From Apostichopus japonicus (Eukaryota > Echinodermata > Holothuroidea > Aspidochirotida > Stichopodidae): a stretch of DNA of 64,000 bases. Below, one piece after another: positions 25,306 through 37,300 of this stretch. Under the pieces are notes generated by a model. That model saw only the letters and a program-made list of their open reading frames with translations, did no database searches and was not told the DNA's origin. Position numbers and translations under genes: made by a program. Location: the NCBI RefSeq assembly GCF_037975245.1, contig NC_092583.1, positions 16,888,764-16,952,763 on the forward strand. The letters run 5' to 3'. Every line of letters begins with the position of its first letter. Within the stretch, counting starts at the first letter, position 1.

Positions 25306-25311
25306 AATAAA
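25306..25311 (+). promoter_or_regulatory. candidate poly(A) signal AATAAA
   Basis: AATAAA followed within 25 bases by a long T/GT-rich stretch (ctttttctgtttttctctc...tcttgttcgtcgttctgt). It has the best hexamer plus downstream-element layout of the candidates right of the LARP4-like stop codon. Assignment to that gene is inference. Confidence 0.3.
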
Positions 25312-25455
25312 CACAAAATTGCATTCTGAGTCTTTTTCTGTTTTTCTCTCTCCTCGTTTCTTTCTTGTTCGTCGTTCTGTAAATTTTAGCTGGATGTAAA
25401 ATTCATTGGTGTTAGTTTTCCAGAAAATACTCAAAACATACAGAATACACTCAAA

Positions 25456-25692
25456 GGAGTGTTAGGTCAGTGGTTAACACCGATGCCTTTCAATCGTAAG
25501 GTCCCGAATTCAAGTCACTCCAAGATTAATGTATGTCGTCCAGTTACAGAGTTGTTGACAATTCATAATCATGGACGTTAAATATGAATCTAAGAGACTG
25601 ACTTCGGTCAGCTTGCGGCTTTGATAAGCCAATGAGGCTTTTTCGCAAGTTCCTGCTTGCAGGAGGATCTAAAATACATACAAATACAAGAA
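25456..25692 (+). mobile_element. tRNA-derived SINE
   Basis: The head folds like a tRNA: GGAGTG at the 5' end pairs with CACTCC about 60 bases on. An A-box-like TTAGGTCAGTGGTTAAC follows, an anticodon-like stem CCTT/AAGG, and a decayed B box (GGTCCCGAATTCAAGTC). The body has the inverted sequences gacttcggtc and ttgcggcttt..., and the tail is a simple aatacatacaaatac repeat. The tRNA-unrelated body rules out a working tRNA gene. Confidence 0.7.
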
Positions 25693-25699
25693 GATAGGA

Positions 25700-27403
25700 A
25701 TCATTCCTAATTTATAAATCTATACTGTACCACTGCCTTCACCTTCTGTTACCCTCTTTCCCTTAAGTAATCACCTTTCCATGTCCCCTCCCAATAATGA
25801 CCCCTCCCCCCCCCCCTTCAGCGTTTGGTTGATCTCCATAGAACAGACCCTGATGTTATGAGGCAGAACTTCAAGAGATGCAAATGCCATAAACAGCAGA
25901 CTTACTCAAAGAATTCATCAACAACTTGTGAAGGGTGTGCAAAAGTTTTGTTTTCTTAAATTACTAAGGGTTGTTAATAGATAAGATGTAACAGCCAAGA
26001 AGGACAGGTATAGAAGTAGTGTAAGCTGTTCTGGGAAGTATCCATGAAACATGTAAATATGCAGAGCAAGAAAAGAATTATCCACTTTATGTATCTGTTG
26101 GTGTAGCCATGTGGTGGTGAAGGGGTAGGGGAGGGTCCTCTTACATAGGTAAGAACAATCATGCCTGCCTAGTCATGACTGAGCTTCCTATACATGTTCC
26201 CCTTGACTTTTAGTTCCATGCGTCTCTCTATTCAGCTGGTCAGTCTCGAGAGCGATCAGTATCAAGAAATCCACAAAAAAGTTTTCAAAAATAGTTATCA
26301 CACACAACCATGGCAGGTTCTAGTTTAGAATCTTCTCCCATCTCCTGGCTCTATTTCACTTGACACTCCCAGTTCTCTTAATGGAATAATTGAAAGACTG
26401 CTATTCATATCTATGTGATAGGGGGGGGGGGGGGGGATATGACCTCATGCAAGTACCTTACTTTAATAATACAAAGTTATGGCCTGACCTGCATGAAGTT
26501 CCTCCAGTCAATGTCCCTGGGAGATTGACTTTTATACCTACGAGACCTGTCACCTCAAATTCCTGGACAGCCAAAATAAATACCAGGCAACAAATCGACA
26601 ACTTATTGCCATTTGTGAATCATCTCTGTCAAAGGAGCATTTTCTTTTATTCTTTCTAACAACAGTCCAATTGACCAGTAAATGACACCACAAATGACCC
26701 ATTACCCAATGCTAAGTATGAAGACCTTAAACAAGTTTGATATGAATAACTGTGAGAGAAATGTTCAAGTATCTTTAAGCAAAAACTGAATGAGATCCCA
26801 AAACGACATTTTACCTCAATTCTTGAGCATTCATCATAAACCACTTCACTTGCAAAAGCATTTTTTAAATTAAGGACATTAACAGATGCATACCAGCCCA
26901 ATGTGCAAGCTCACAAGCTTATAAAATGAAAAGATAAAATGGCCAGCAGAACAATAGAGAAAGAACATGAGTATTCCAATTACAAAATTCTTTGCATTTA
27001 TTTATTTAATTCTCCACATATGGCTATAACGAGAAGAAAGTTACCAAGGTTATGCTGGTAACGAATCATTTGAAGAATATGTTTACAAATTAAAAAGAAA
27101 ACTTGTATTAAGTGAAGGTACTGTATATGATACATGTACATGTTCGTGGTATGTAAGGCAAGGCAGATCAAACATGGCATCGATGGCAATCCCTTAAAAA
27201 ATAGTTTACAAACATGTAACATCCAAAATAACTTTTAATTTAAGGCATGACAGAGAATTAGAAATACTCTGGAGATTCTATTAGCTGGTTGAGTACAGTA
27301 GTAGAATTTTAAACTCCTGGCTTATAAAAGATGGCGACAAATTGCCAGACTTTTTAGGAGTTGCAAAATAGTAAATAAAAATTGCTCACCATAGAGAAAT
27401 GCT
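25700..27403. other. intergenic DNA without recognised genes
   Basis: Contains C and G homopolymer runs (about 25806-25818 and 26420-26434). No splice-consistent coding segment was found on either strand. Confidence 0.4.
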
Positions 27404-27766
27404 TTAAAGGCATTGAAGACTCCCCCCAAAGGGCTTGCCCTGCTCTGAAAAAGTTAACTTTCCGTTGCTTGCAAGTGAAGTTTTCTTCTTGTCTCTACAA
27501 AGTGCAGTCAGTAATGAAACGTGATACCTTGTTATCTTTTATCTAGACCTGATGTCCATCGCTGCTATGTACACTGTGTTTTGGGTATTGACCATAGCTG
27601 TAAGTATTGACTGTACACTAGTGTCTAATTACTGACTGTAGCAAGTTGTGTGTGTATTTTCTGGGATCGATGGTGGTGTCTAACACTTCTGTTACACCTT
27701 ATTCGAAACTAGGTCAGATTACCGGCATGAGACGTTTCTTTGTGCGCGAGTCTTCACACCCTTTAA
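27404..27766 (+). mobile_element. TTAA-flanked non-autonomous DNA transposon (MITE), copy A
   Basis: Bounded by TTAA at 27404-27407 and 27763-27766. Terminal inverted repeats: AGGCATTGAAGACTC at the left, and AGGGTGTGAAGACTCGCGC when the right end is read on the minus strand. A second copy lies inverted at 44229-44570. TTAA target duplication is typical of piggyBac- and Kolobok-type elements. No open frame, so it depends on a transposase elsewhere. Confidence 0.8.
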
Positions 27767-28316
27767 GGGTGGTATGAATTTTGAGTTTTGACCAGAACTG
27801 AGTGACCATCGTTATTTGGCTTTTGTAGTATATCAGGGGTCAATACTAGCAAACTAGAAATTCCAGCAGTGGGAATTAACCATTGTGCAAGGAAGTTGGT
27901 TAGAAAAGGACCATGTAAAAAATAAGAAGAAGGCAAACAAGAGTAAAGTATCATTCAGATATTTGAGATTAAGGACAACATATATGTATAATATTTGTAT
28001 GTGATATAACTGAATGAATATAAATTACTTTGCTGGGTCCTTTGAGATGTATTAAGGCAAAGTATATAAAACTCTAGGTCTAACATAAATGAAATGTTTA
28101 AGTCTTGTTATAAAAAAGAATAGCTCAATCAACTTGCTTTATGCTATGTGTAGCTATTAACCATTCAATTTACTATATTACATCAAAATTTTATCAGCAA
28201 AATATCGCCTGGGTACTGTAGATACCATTTTCTGTAAAACAAAAATACTAGAAAAAGATGACTATATGTCACCCAAGCTATAAAAAGCTATAAAATCAAA
28301 CTCATTACTTGTACCA

Positions 28317-28347
28317 TGGAGCTATAAACGAGACGTTTATAGCTCCA
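28317..28347. repeat. 14-bp perfect inverted repeat, 3-base loop
   Basis: TGGAGCTATAAACG, aga, CGTTTATAGCTCCA. No terminator-like context in this eukaryotic DNA; function unknown. Confidence 0.8.
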
Positions 28348-28617
28348 AGCTTGTACTAGCACTCTTTATATTCTGGTACTCCATCCTCTGCATACTGTAC
28401 TAGTTAGTACTCAAGGAGTACATTTTTCCTCTTGTCAATGTTGAGACACTGTCCTATCTTAGTATGTTATAAAGTTTGAATTAGTAACTCACATTCATTT
28501 GAACATTGCAATAGTATGTGAGTACATGTACTCATACTAATGGCATTGTCCTATCAGTTCATTTGAACATTTATATAAGGTACTCCACATCAGTAGGATT
28601 AGACCTATCCTAGGGTA

Positions 28618-28715
28618 TAAATTTGAATTTATTTTTATATTATATATAATATTTATATATATATATATAATATTTATATAAATTTATATAATTATATATA
28701 ATATATTTTTATGAA
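28618..28715. repeat. AT-only palindromic microsatellite
   Basis: Nearly uninterrupted A/T sequence of tatata and aatatttata blocks that can fold on itself (tatataatatttatata repeated). Confidence 0.8.
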
Positions 28716-30340
28716 TTTAATTTGAATAAGGTACTCATCATCCTAGCTTGGTACTCCTTAATGTCCTCTGTTGCTGGTACTCAATTCCAGTCTTTTGTAC
28801 TAGCACAATAAGATCCACTCCTTGATAGCATACTTACTTTCCCTTCTTCAACCACAACTTTAACATGAGGATAAAATCAAGCATTTCAAAGAGATTTACA
28901 GATTGTTTATAGATCATGCACTCAAAAAAAAAACAAAAAAAAATTTATAGGCAAGAAGTTAACATTTTAAGAACCCTGTCTTTTAATGGATCAAGACAAT
29001 GCAGTAGTTTGACCAATTCAAACTTCTAACAATGACATTGCTGGCTGTGGCTATCTGTTAGGTCCATTCATAGGCACTTTTCTTTAACGGTTTGCATACA
29101 CAAGGAATTCTAAATCTGGTAATTGGTGATAAAGACTGACCTTCACCAGTGGGGAGGGGAACAAACTAGTCTGGACCTCTTTGTTCTTAACAAAGGTTTC
29201 TTGGTAGACATTCAAACATTTCATATTAGAATCCTTACTCCCACCATGCTGTGAAAGGTGCCAGCTCATCCGATAAAAATATGAGGCATGGGCCCCAAAG
29301 GTCTAGGGGCTCACAAAGGTTAAATGGGCCCTCAAGTTTGAGGGGCCTTTATGAATACTTCAAGGCAAAACATACCAGTTGTGCCTGCAAACCTTAATAA
29401 TGGAGGATCAAGCATATGTTGCTAGAGGACACTAGAGGGTGTTGTCTGGTACCAGCTGGAATGCATTTTGGGGTCCTATGTTGAATTTTTAATGATAATT
29501 CCCCAAGCCATCCCCCTCCTGTTCAGCACAACAGTTAAAGCCTGTGTTCAGATTTCTTATCTCAAATTGTTCTAGGATGCAAAATGAACAAGCATTTGTT
29601 GAATCCAAATATAAACTCACAAGACTATATACAAAATCATCTGTACCTTAAGTCACTACGAGTTTCCAAAAAAGTACTTTGCCATTTGATTTAAACCTCC
29701 AATTTGCACCCAGACATTAAGGAATTAGAGTATTAAGGGAGGGATGTGGTTGCTAAGTCTCAGAATTTAAGAAAACTACTCATAAGGAATATAAAAATTC
29801 TCGTTAAAAGTATTCCAGGAAAGCAATTATTTGATGGAATCAATTCTAAACTGAGGAGAATAATTGTTGCTAAAAGCGCTATTACAAAACACAGAAAAAA
29901 GATCCTAATATATTATATCACAAACTTGGATTTTATCATAAAATTGTGTAATATTACTAATAGAAAAGTAACAGAGAGGTTGGATATTTCAGCTGCAGGG
30001 TTCAGCCGTTACTATTACACACGAAAGGAAGTGAACCTATATAACGTTAGAAACAATAGTCAAAAAGAAAGTTTAAAATTCAAATAAGGGATAAATCTTA
30101 CCTCCATAACGAAGCAACAACTTCATTGGGACAGTATATAGTAACTAAATTGTTTGACAAGTTGGTAACAACACCAACTATCTTACAACTTGGGTGTTTT
30201 TGTTCTTATAATTCTTGGAATGTTTTGGAATATGTTGAAAAGTGTTGCCTTTTGCAAATATTTCTATTGACATGGTATTTGACTAAATTATGAGTAAAAG
30301 TGTAACATCTATCTTTGCTGTTATAAACCAAGTTACCTAA

Positions 30341-30553
30341 CAGGCGCGTAGCCAAGGGGGGGGGGGCGAAGGGGGCAGCCGCCCCCCTTGAGCATTTTTT
30401 TTTTTAATGATTTTATGATATCGCTAGTAATTTCAAAAGAGAAAATGCTAAGATGCAACTTACAAGGCCTGGGAAGTGCCATTTCCAGCGATCTTGGAGG
30501 CATTTTCAGCCAAAATTTTCTTGTACGCTTCGAAATTCCTGGCTACGCGCCTG
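30341..30553. mobile_element. hAT-type MITE, 213 bp, TIR CAGGCGCGTAGCCA
   Basis: Left end CAGGCGCGTAGCCAAGG; right end on the minus strand CAGGCGCGTAGCCAGGAATT. Flanked by TTACCTAA (30333-30340) and TTACCTAT (30554-30561), an 8-bp target-site duplication with one change. Contains a G/C-run hairpin and the shared module 'gggaagtgccatttcc..tcttgtacgctt' found in other elements here. No coding capacity. Confidence 0.75.
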
Positions 30554-31700
30554 TTACCTATAGAGTACTTTAAGAGCTGAATTTGATGTTGAATCTGAAC
30601 ATTGGTTGCATAACATTGTTCTATTGCAATAATGCTCATTATTGTTCTGTTTGTTACCATTACTGTTCATTATTTTACTTTGAAATATCAGAACATTTAT
30701 GTTTTTTCTAGGGGAAGGGGGAGCGGGGGAGGGAGTTTGAGGGGGTGGCATCCATGTCATTAAATGCTTAAGACTAATACAGAGAACTGCCCCCACAACA
30801 AATTTGTTAGAATGAATCATTAATTACTACTTTAAGAGATAAAAGTGGAAAGTGTGTCTTAGGTTGATTGGATGCCAATCATAACATGTTTCTTTGTACA
30901 TTTCATAAACATGTGGTAAACCAGTGAACAACTAAGCTAGAACCTATATGGTCTTGGCCTTGGCAATATGCTTTCTGGTATTAAGGCACTTTGCTCATTT
31001 AAACAGTTTGATGATGAAATCAAGAGGAATATCTGGATTAAATTTGTAGGATATCTAGTTTTCATATTAAAAGTCACTGTTTTACCTTGAATATGATTCA
31101 GTTATCTCTCTGGTATATCACTGGTCTGTCAAAAACTATATCTGCACAAAATACGTCGATATCTTCATAACTGATATCTTCACAAAATATGTTGATATCT
31201 TTTATATATATATATACTTTGTCAGGTATCACACTGAATGTGAACCTTGAGTGCAGTTCCAAAGAAGATACCCATACTTTACTTTCTACCCTGGTAACCA
31301 GCCCCTTTAGATAAATGACTTTCAAACACTTTAAACGATACAAAAGGAATTTGATCTACACTTATTAGGGTTTCTTATAATTGTTATAATGTCTCGTACG
31401 TCAGCAATACATAAAGGTGGAAAAGATTGATGCTGCTTGTTGATGTAAGCAGCCGGAGGATTCACTACCCCATTGTCATATCTCATCTGTAACATTTCCA
31501 TCAGAGATGTTGTTCTCTAACCCTGCAGGTGATGAGATGATCCTGTAAACTGGTGAACCTTCTCTTATCTCTGCATGAAGTCTTCACACTCATCTGTGGA
31601 GAACAACAAAAAGAAGTAGTTATCAATTTGAGAGCTAGAAATGAAACGAACATTTTATTTGGGATGAAATAAATATAGAGCTGTATTAATATTATTATTA

Positions 31701-32458
31701 TTCAGAATTCTGAGACCTGGTTTATTCAGAATTCTGAGACCTGGTACATTCAGAATTCTGAGACCTGGTATACTCAAAATTCTGAGACCTGGTACAGTAC
31801 ATTCAGAATTCTGAGACCTGGTATATTCAGAATTCTGAGACCTGGTACATTCAGAATTCTGAGACCTGGTATATTCAGAATTCTGAGACCTGGTACATTC
31901 AGAATTCTGAGACCTGGTACATTCAGAATTCTGAGACCTGGTATACTCAGAATTCTGAGACCTGGTACAGTACATTCAGAATTCTGAGACCTGGTATATT
32001 CAGAATTCTGAGACCTGGTACATTCAGAATTCTGAGACCTGGTACATTCAGAATTCTGAGACCTGGTACATTCAGAATTCTGAGACCTGGTACATTCAGA
32101 ATTCTGAGACCTCGTTTATTCAGAATTCTGAGACCTCGTTTATTCAGAATTCTGAGACCTGGTACATTCAGAATTCTGAGACCTGGTATACTCAGAATTC
32201 TGAGACCTGGTACATTCAGAATTCTGAGACCTGGTATATTCAGAATTCTGAGACCTGGTACATTCAGAATTCTGAGACCTGGTATATTCAGAATTCTGAG
32301 ACCTGGTACATTCAGAATTCTGAGACCTGATATACTCAGAATTCTGAGACCTGGTACATTCAGAATTCTGAGACCTGGTACATTCAGAATTCTGAGACTT
32401 ATAAATTCTGAGACCTGGTATATTCAGAATTCTGAGACCTGGTATATTCAGAATTCTC
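31701..32458. repeat. 24-bp minisatellite array, about 31 units
   Basis: Unit TTCAGAATTCTGAGACCTGGTWYA, where the CAGAATTCTG part is a 10-base palindrome holding an EcoRI site. Two units carry the insertion cagta (near 31793 and 31964), and the order of unit variants around them is the same, so larger blocks of about 7 units have themselves duplicated. A period of 24 gives long repetitive open frames (SQNSECTR-type) that are artefacts. Confidence 0.95.
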
Positions 32459-33014
32459 TATGTGTTGGTTCACTTTATTAGCTACAAATTGTGTTTCTTA
32501 GCAGAGGTAGCAGTCCACCTACAGATAGATATGAAGGAAAACAATAGTTAAAAATTAAGAACACAATTATGATTAATATATTTGAAGTTTTCCTCTAAGT
32601 TCTCGTTTATAATAGTTTTCTGCTTGCTGATTATTTTGCTTCTTAATTTGTGGAGAGCCAGTTCATGTGAAGATGGTTAATATCGAAGATACTGCATTGT
32701 GGGGAGGTGCCACAGAAAGAGGTACATCTGTATTCTCTCCAATCCTCAAAACAGATCCAAGTCCCTGCTCAATACCATATGATACGTAACAGCATTTCAT
32801 TATTAAAATACTACAACCACTACTACACATGCCTATGAAACTCATAACCCACTCCGATACTAACAAGGACATTGTGCCATGTGAGTGCTAGTACAAAGCA
32901 TTTTGCACAGATCTCTCTTGAATGGGTGCAATGAACTGATAATAAGTACCTTCAAGTTCAACTCTTAATGACAATAACATATCTATTAATGAGTAAACTA
33001 CAGTATAAGTTAAT

Positions 33015-33372
33015 CATATGTTAGGACACTACAGTGCAACAAACCTTTAGTGATGTGTGTGTATTAACCTGATGGAATATGTTGGCATTGTAGATTAAAA
33101 ACACATAATTTATGAAACTTGAAAAATCCAATATAAACATGCGAGAAAGACTTCAGAAGGGTAGATTAGGAAAGGAGGAGGTTAGTGATATTTAGACAGG
33201 GTCATTGGGGGGTGCAGGGCAAGAATGTTACCAGTTAATAGGCTGAGGTACATAGGTGTGCATAGGTAAAGGAGACAGTAAGTGAGGAGTAAAGTAACTC
33301 ACTACAGTAAAACAAATTTATAATGCTGTGTGCGTATTAACCTAATGGAATATATTGGCATTGTAACATCTT
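33015..33372. repeat. 75-bp direct repeat about 285 bases apart
   Basis: 'actacagt...aacaaa.ctt...atg.tgtgtg.gtattaacct.atggaatat.ttggcattgta' occurs at about 33028-33092 and again at about 33303-33367, diverged. Origin unknown. Confidence 0.6.
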
Positions 33373-33623
33373 ATAATAAAGACTGCTGGCCTTCTATATG
33401 TTTAATGAAATAACAAACGACTGTATTCAATTGTAAAGTTAACTCTCACCCTTAACCTTTATCCCTCATTTGCATATCCGAAATGCAAAGACGATATAGG
33501 AATGATGCCCTTTATTTTTGTAACAACAGTTAATCCTTTTGTTCAGTCATGCATGTTCGCTGTCGGCAAGCCCTTGCTCGCTGGTGTATGCTTGTAGCTT
33601 GGCCACGAGGTGTTACAAGGAAG

Positions 33624-33722
33624 AACTTTGATTAAATATATGTTACACACGGTTCCTAGTGTTGTACATAGTACTTTGATTAAATCTATGTTGAGCACAG
33701 TTCCTAGTGTTGTACATAGTAT
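33624..33722. repeat. short tandem duplication
   Basis: 'actttgattaaatMtatgttRMRCACRGTTCCTAGTGTTGTACATAGTA' is present twice in a row, with a period of about 46-47 bases. Confidence 0.7.
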
Positions 33723-34233
33723 ATTTTTGTATCCTTCTGAACTCTATGTTTACTGTGATCGGCCTCGCTTACAGCATTGTTGATAAAATCACATAATTAA
33801 CTTTAAATAAATTTTGCATTGAATTTTGACTCAATCAGTTGGTATGATGCCTGATCGGTTTAAGGACGTACCAATCACAAACATTTATTCCTTACTTTAC
33901 TCCACTAATATCTCATCAGAAATGATGAAAAACATGAGACACCTGACACCTTTAGAGAGGGCAGTGCAGAACAATCTGTCCTTTAGGAGTAAAGAGACTC
34001 TTCAAGTTTGGGTGGCCAAAACTTGATCCTATTTCTAGCTAAACTTGTTTATGGGTAATAAAAATAACATTGAAGGTGTCTTGAAAGACCAACATGTTCA
34101 GCCACACAAAACTTGGTTTTAGAGACCACTATTAGTGTGTATCAGTCAAGGTGGAATATTATGTGGAGTATGCTACCTTATTACTTCTCACTTGTAAATG
34201 TTCCATTAATTACCATAAATTACCATATTAATT

Positions 34234-34353
34234 CTATTTCCTCATGGCTGATGCAAGTTGTTTTGTAGTTTGAGCAAATCCAGCTGCCTGGTTCCTCATC
34301 GAGCTAGTTGCGTCTTCTAATTCCCCGAGCTTCTCTCCTCGTTCGGCTGCTGC
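34234..34353 (-). CDS. SNARE-like gene exon 4: C-terminal R-SNARE half-motif
   Basis: 39 codons plus TAG; acceptor aatgttttacag. AAAERGEKLGELEDATSSMR and then NQAAGFAQTTKQLASAMRK shows the R-SNARE heptad pattern from the zero layer to layer +8. The protein stops right after layer +8 with a short MRK tail, so membrane attachment cannot come from a C-terminal helix. Confidence 0.78.
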   Translation of the reverse strand, partial: AAAERGEKLGELEDATSSMRNQAAGFAQTTKQLASAMRK

Positions 34354-37300
34354 CTGTAAAACATTTGTGACAGAAACATGAATAAATTTAACGACACCAA
34401 GATCACAAGATGCAGCAGATCCTGGTAAGAATCATACAAAATGTCAAATATTCAAAGTTACTTAGCATCGACATTTACCTAGCATCAAATATGAGCTCAT
34501 CAAATTTTAAACCCTTTCTGCATTAAGCTATAGCCGTAAATAACAGGCCTTGTTCTAGCTGAACATACTCCGGTCGTTTTCTTGTCTGAGAAAATAACTT
34601 TGCATTAAGAAATCCTTACGAAAGGTGACTCAATATCCCTCTCTAACAAATATTCTTAAAGGATCAAAATGCTACCTTGTGGTTATACTTAACCATTTAT
34701 TCTTATATTATTCTCTTCATGGGATTTATCCTCACTGAGGCTTTGAATGGGACCACTCTTCATATTTGGTGGCAGTGCCATGGAGGGTTGGAAGTTTCAG
34801 GAACGTACATTTGAACAGGCTGTCAATTTTAAGTTTAAGTTACTTAAAAATTGGGTGGGGAAGTCAGGAAGCAGTGGAGCTTGGGTGTGTGTGGGGAGTA
34901 GAGAGGGGGGAGGGGGTATACAGGAATTTATGGGTGTACCTTTCTCGGATCCCTAAATCCTTGTGTCTGTTGCTTCAGTTTCTCCTTCTCCTCTCTTTCT
35001 TTTTCAATCTTCTCCATCCTCTCTGCCAAAATTAATAAATAAAATACAACATTAATAAAAAAAGGGAAAAATTTGAAACTGTCCTATAGTCTGACAAAAG
35101 ACTTGTCATTGTGCTGCTTAATATAAAAGTCATCTTTGACAGGACACGACATGCATAAAAACACTGAAACTCACCTCTCGCATATTTCGATTTCATTCTG
35201 GAGGATGAAACCCTTTGAAGTTTGCCCCTCTCAAAGTTGCCCGAAGAAGCTGTAAACATCAATAAAGATGGTGAAATATTTAAGAATAATTGGGATAAAG
35301 TAATTAAGATGACTTACATCATCTCTGCTAACAGGCTCTTCCTGACGTGCATAACATGGACGAACAAAGAAACAACACCATATTGAATGTTTTAATCTCT
35401 TAGAGATACTATAAAGGCTTTATACACCATTAAGGGACACTACAGAATCATAAGGCTAATCATATTCCCTATAAACGTTAAGGTAATTATGAGGCTAACC
35501 AAAAATTCTCTAATCTGATTCATCTTGCTCTGTGAATTCAAAGCACATTAAAAATTGGCAAAAAGGAAACAAGAAATCTCCAAAAAAAGCCATAGCAACC
35601 AAATCACCATTGATCTTACAGTTGAACCAAAAGCCAGGGTGAGACAACAAATAACAAGAAGACTTTTACAGGTTTGGACAGCAAATATTTAAATATTAAG
35701 ATAAGATCAGCCACCCAATGCCACAACATTATTACAGTAATTCTTCAGTCCCATCACATACTCTTTTAGTTATGTTCAACCATTACCATTACCATCTTTT
35801 TAATGCATGGAAACTTGCTGCCTAGCTAAGCGCCTCAAAAAGTTCAGTTAGTTCAACAGTTTGGGAAGAAACTGACTCAATTCGAGTGCTTTTTGCTTAA
35901 AATACAAAACCTTGCAACCTAACTCTACACAACCTGCATAATTTGGAAGAAAACAAAGAGTAAAAAATATACTGGTAGCATTGCCCTGATGTATTTCTCA
36001 TACATCTGTTATATTATCATGAAGATTCTTGTACTTGAAGATGCACAGGACTACACATTACGAAGACCATATGGGAAGATATCTACACTATAGCATACTA
36101 CCAGCAAAACTTTGATATCAAGGATGTGACAGCCAGTAATAGTATTAGCTTAGTATTGGCATTACATGCCACATGCAGTCTGTAGGTTTTCTGAAACACT
36201 GTACATATTATTTTACTTTAAAATAGCATCATACTATATCTCCTTGTCCAAAATGTGTTACATACAGTATGTGGGATACATATTTGTACAGCTATATACT
36301 GTATCTACAGTGTCCATTTTACATTTAACTGAAGTAATATATACCAACCAATCACAGTGATAACAGTAGGAATTGTTCAACACTGCAAGTACAGGTCAAC
36401 TGCTTCAAAGAAACTGGCTGTTTTTGCATTCTAACTTCTAAAGTTATCAAAATGGCTTCTCTAGCTATCACGTTAGCTTCTCTAGCTATTACCTAAGCTT
36501 CTCTCGCTACTAACTTAACTTCTCTTGCTATTAACTAAACTTCTCTAGCTAGTATTAACCAAGTTATTAAGTTAGCTTCTCTAGATATCACATCAGCTTC
36601 GTTTGCTATCAAGTTAACTCTCTAGTTATCAAGTTAGCTTCTCTAGCTATTCCTTAAGCTTCTTTAGCTACCACCTAATCTTCTTTAGCTATCACCTAAG
36701 CATTTCAAGCTATCATCTTAGAAGCTTCTCTAGCTATCAACTAAGCTTCCCTAACTATCAAACAAGCTATTATGAACCATGGTAGCTCTGTAATCCAAGC
36801 TTCTCCAGCTACCAACTAAGTTTCTCTGGCTATCCATCAAGATTAAATTAATTTTCTCTTGCTAGTTTGGTTGTACAAATGGCTTCAGGGATGATGTCTG
36901 AAACTATTTCCAAATATAATCAGCCTTAATTGTTGTACAACTGGAAGAGACTATACCTACAATAAATACTATACAAATACTGTACCTGTGCCTTACAGAA
37001 TCGACCCTCTGGTCAAAGGACTGGGGTGGAACTGAAACTGGAACATTTAACCCCACAGCAAGTTATAGTACTTATTTGAAGGTGACTACAGGTATGAAAT
37101 GTAAACAAATCTGTTATGAAGCTAATTCTTTCAAGCATTTCTTGATCTAGAGTAGGCCTACATCTGTTAGGATAGGCTGCATGTATGATACTGTACTTGC
37201 TATACTTTCCTAACATACAGTAGTATAACCCATTCACTAAATGCAATTGTACTTGCTTCCCTCTTCATGGAACAAATGCAAATTATAAACCTTTACATGT

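Larger units (their letters stand above)
13119..25311 (+). other. long transposon-poor stretch: possible LARP4-like 3' UTR plus intergenic DNA
   Basis: No exon, RNA gene or recognisable transposon was seen over about 12 kb, unlike the repeat-rich DNA on both sides. Candidate AATAAA hexamers occur at 15185, 15485, 16985 and 25306. Small features inside: a TATATA microsatellite near 20201-20231, a threefold 'agatatttgacctactt' repeat near 19045-19100, and the CCATGGTC array. How much of this is transcribed cannot be decided from sequence alone. Confidence 0.4.

Noticed and set aside
25456-25522. tRNA gene
   Set aside because: The B box and T arm are decayed, the anticodon loop is abnormal, and a SINE body and simple tail follow; the same head occurs at 40446.
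29746-30087. 113-codon plus-strand frame
   Set aside because: Lys/Ile/Asn-rich composition expected of AT-rich non-coding DNA; no motif.
31655-31975. Open frame with TRSQNSE repeats
   Set aside because: The 24-bp unit is a multiple of three, so the frame stays open by arithmetic; no splice or start support.
31701-32458. CRISPR-like array
   Set aside because: The repeats are head to tail with no unique spacers, and this is an intron-containing animal genome.
33826-34026. 66-codon plus-strand frame
   Set aside because: No recognisable motif, no splice sites, in repeat-like DNA downstream of the SNARE-like gene.
34234-35249. C-terminal end of a tomosyn (syntaxin-binding protein 5) gene
   Set aside because: The SNARE core is similar, but no WD40-repeat exons were seen and exon 1 (MGNCCSC) matches in phase; kept as the main alternative to be tested with transcripts.
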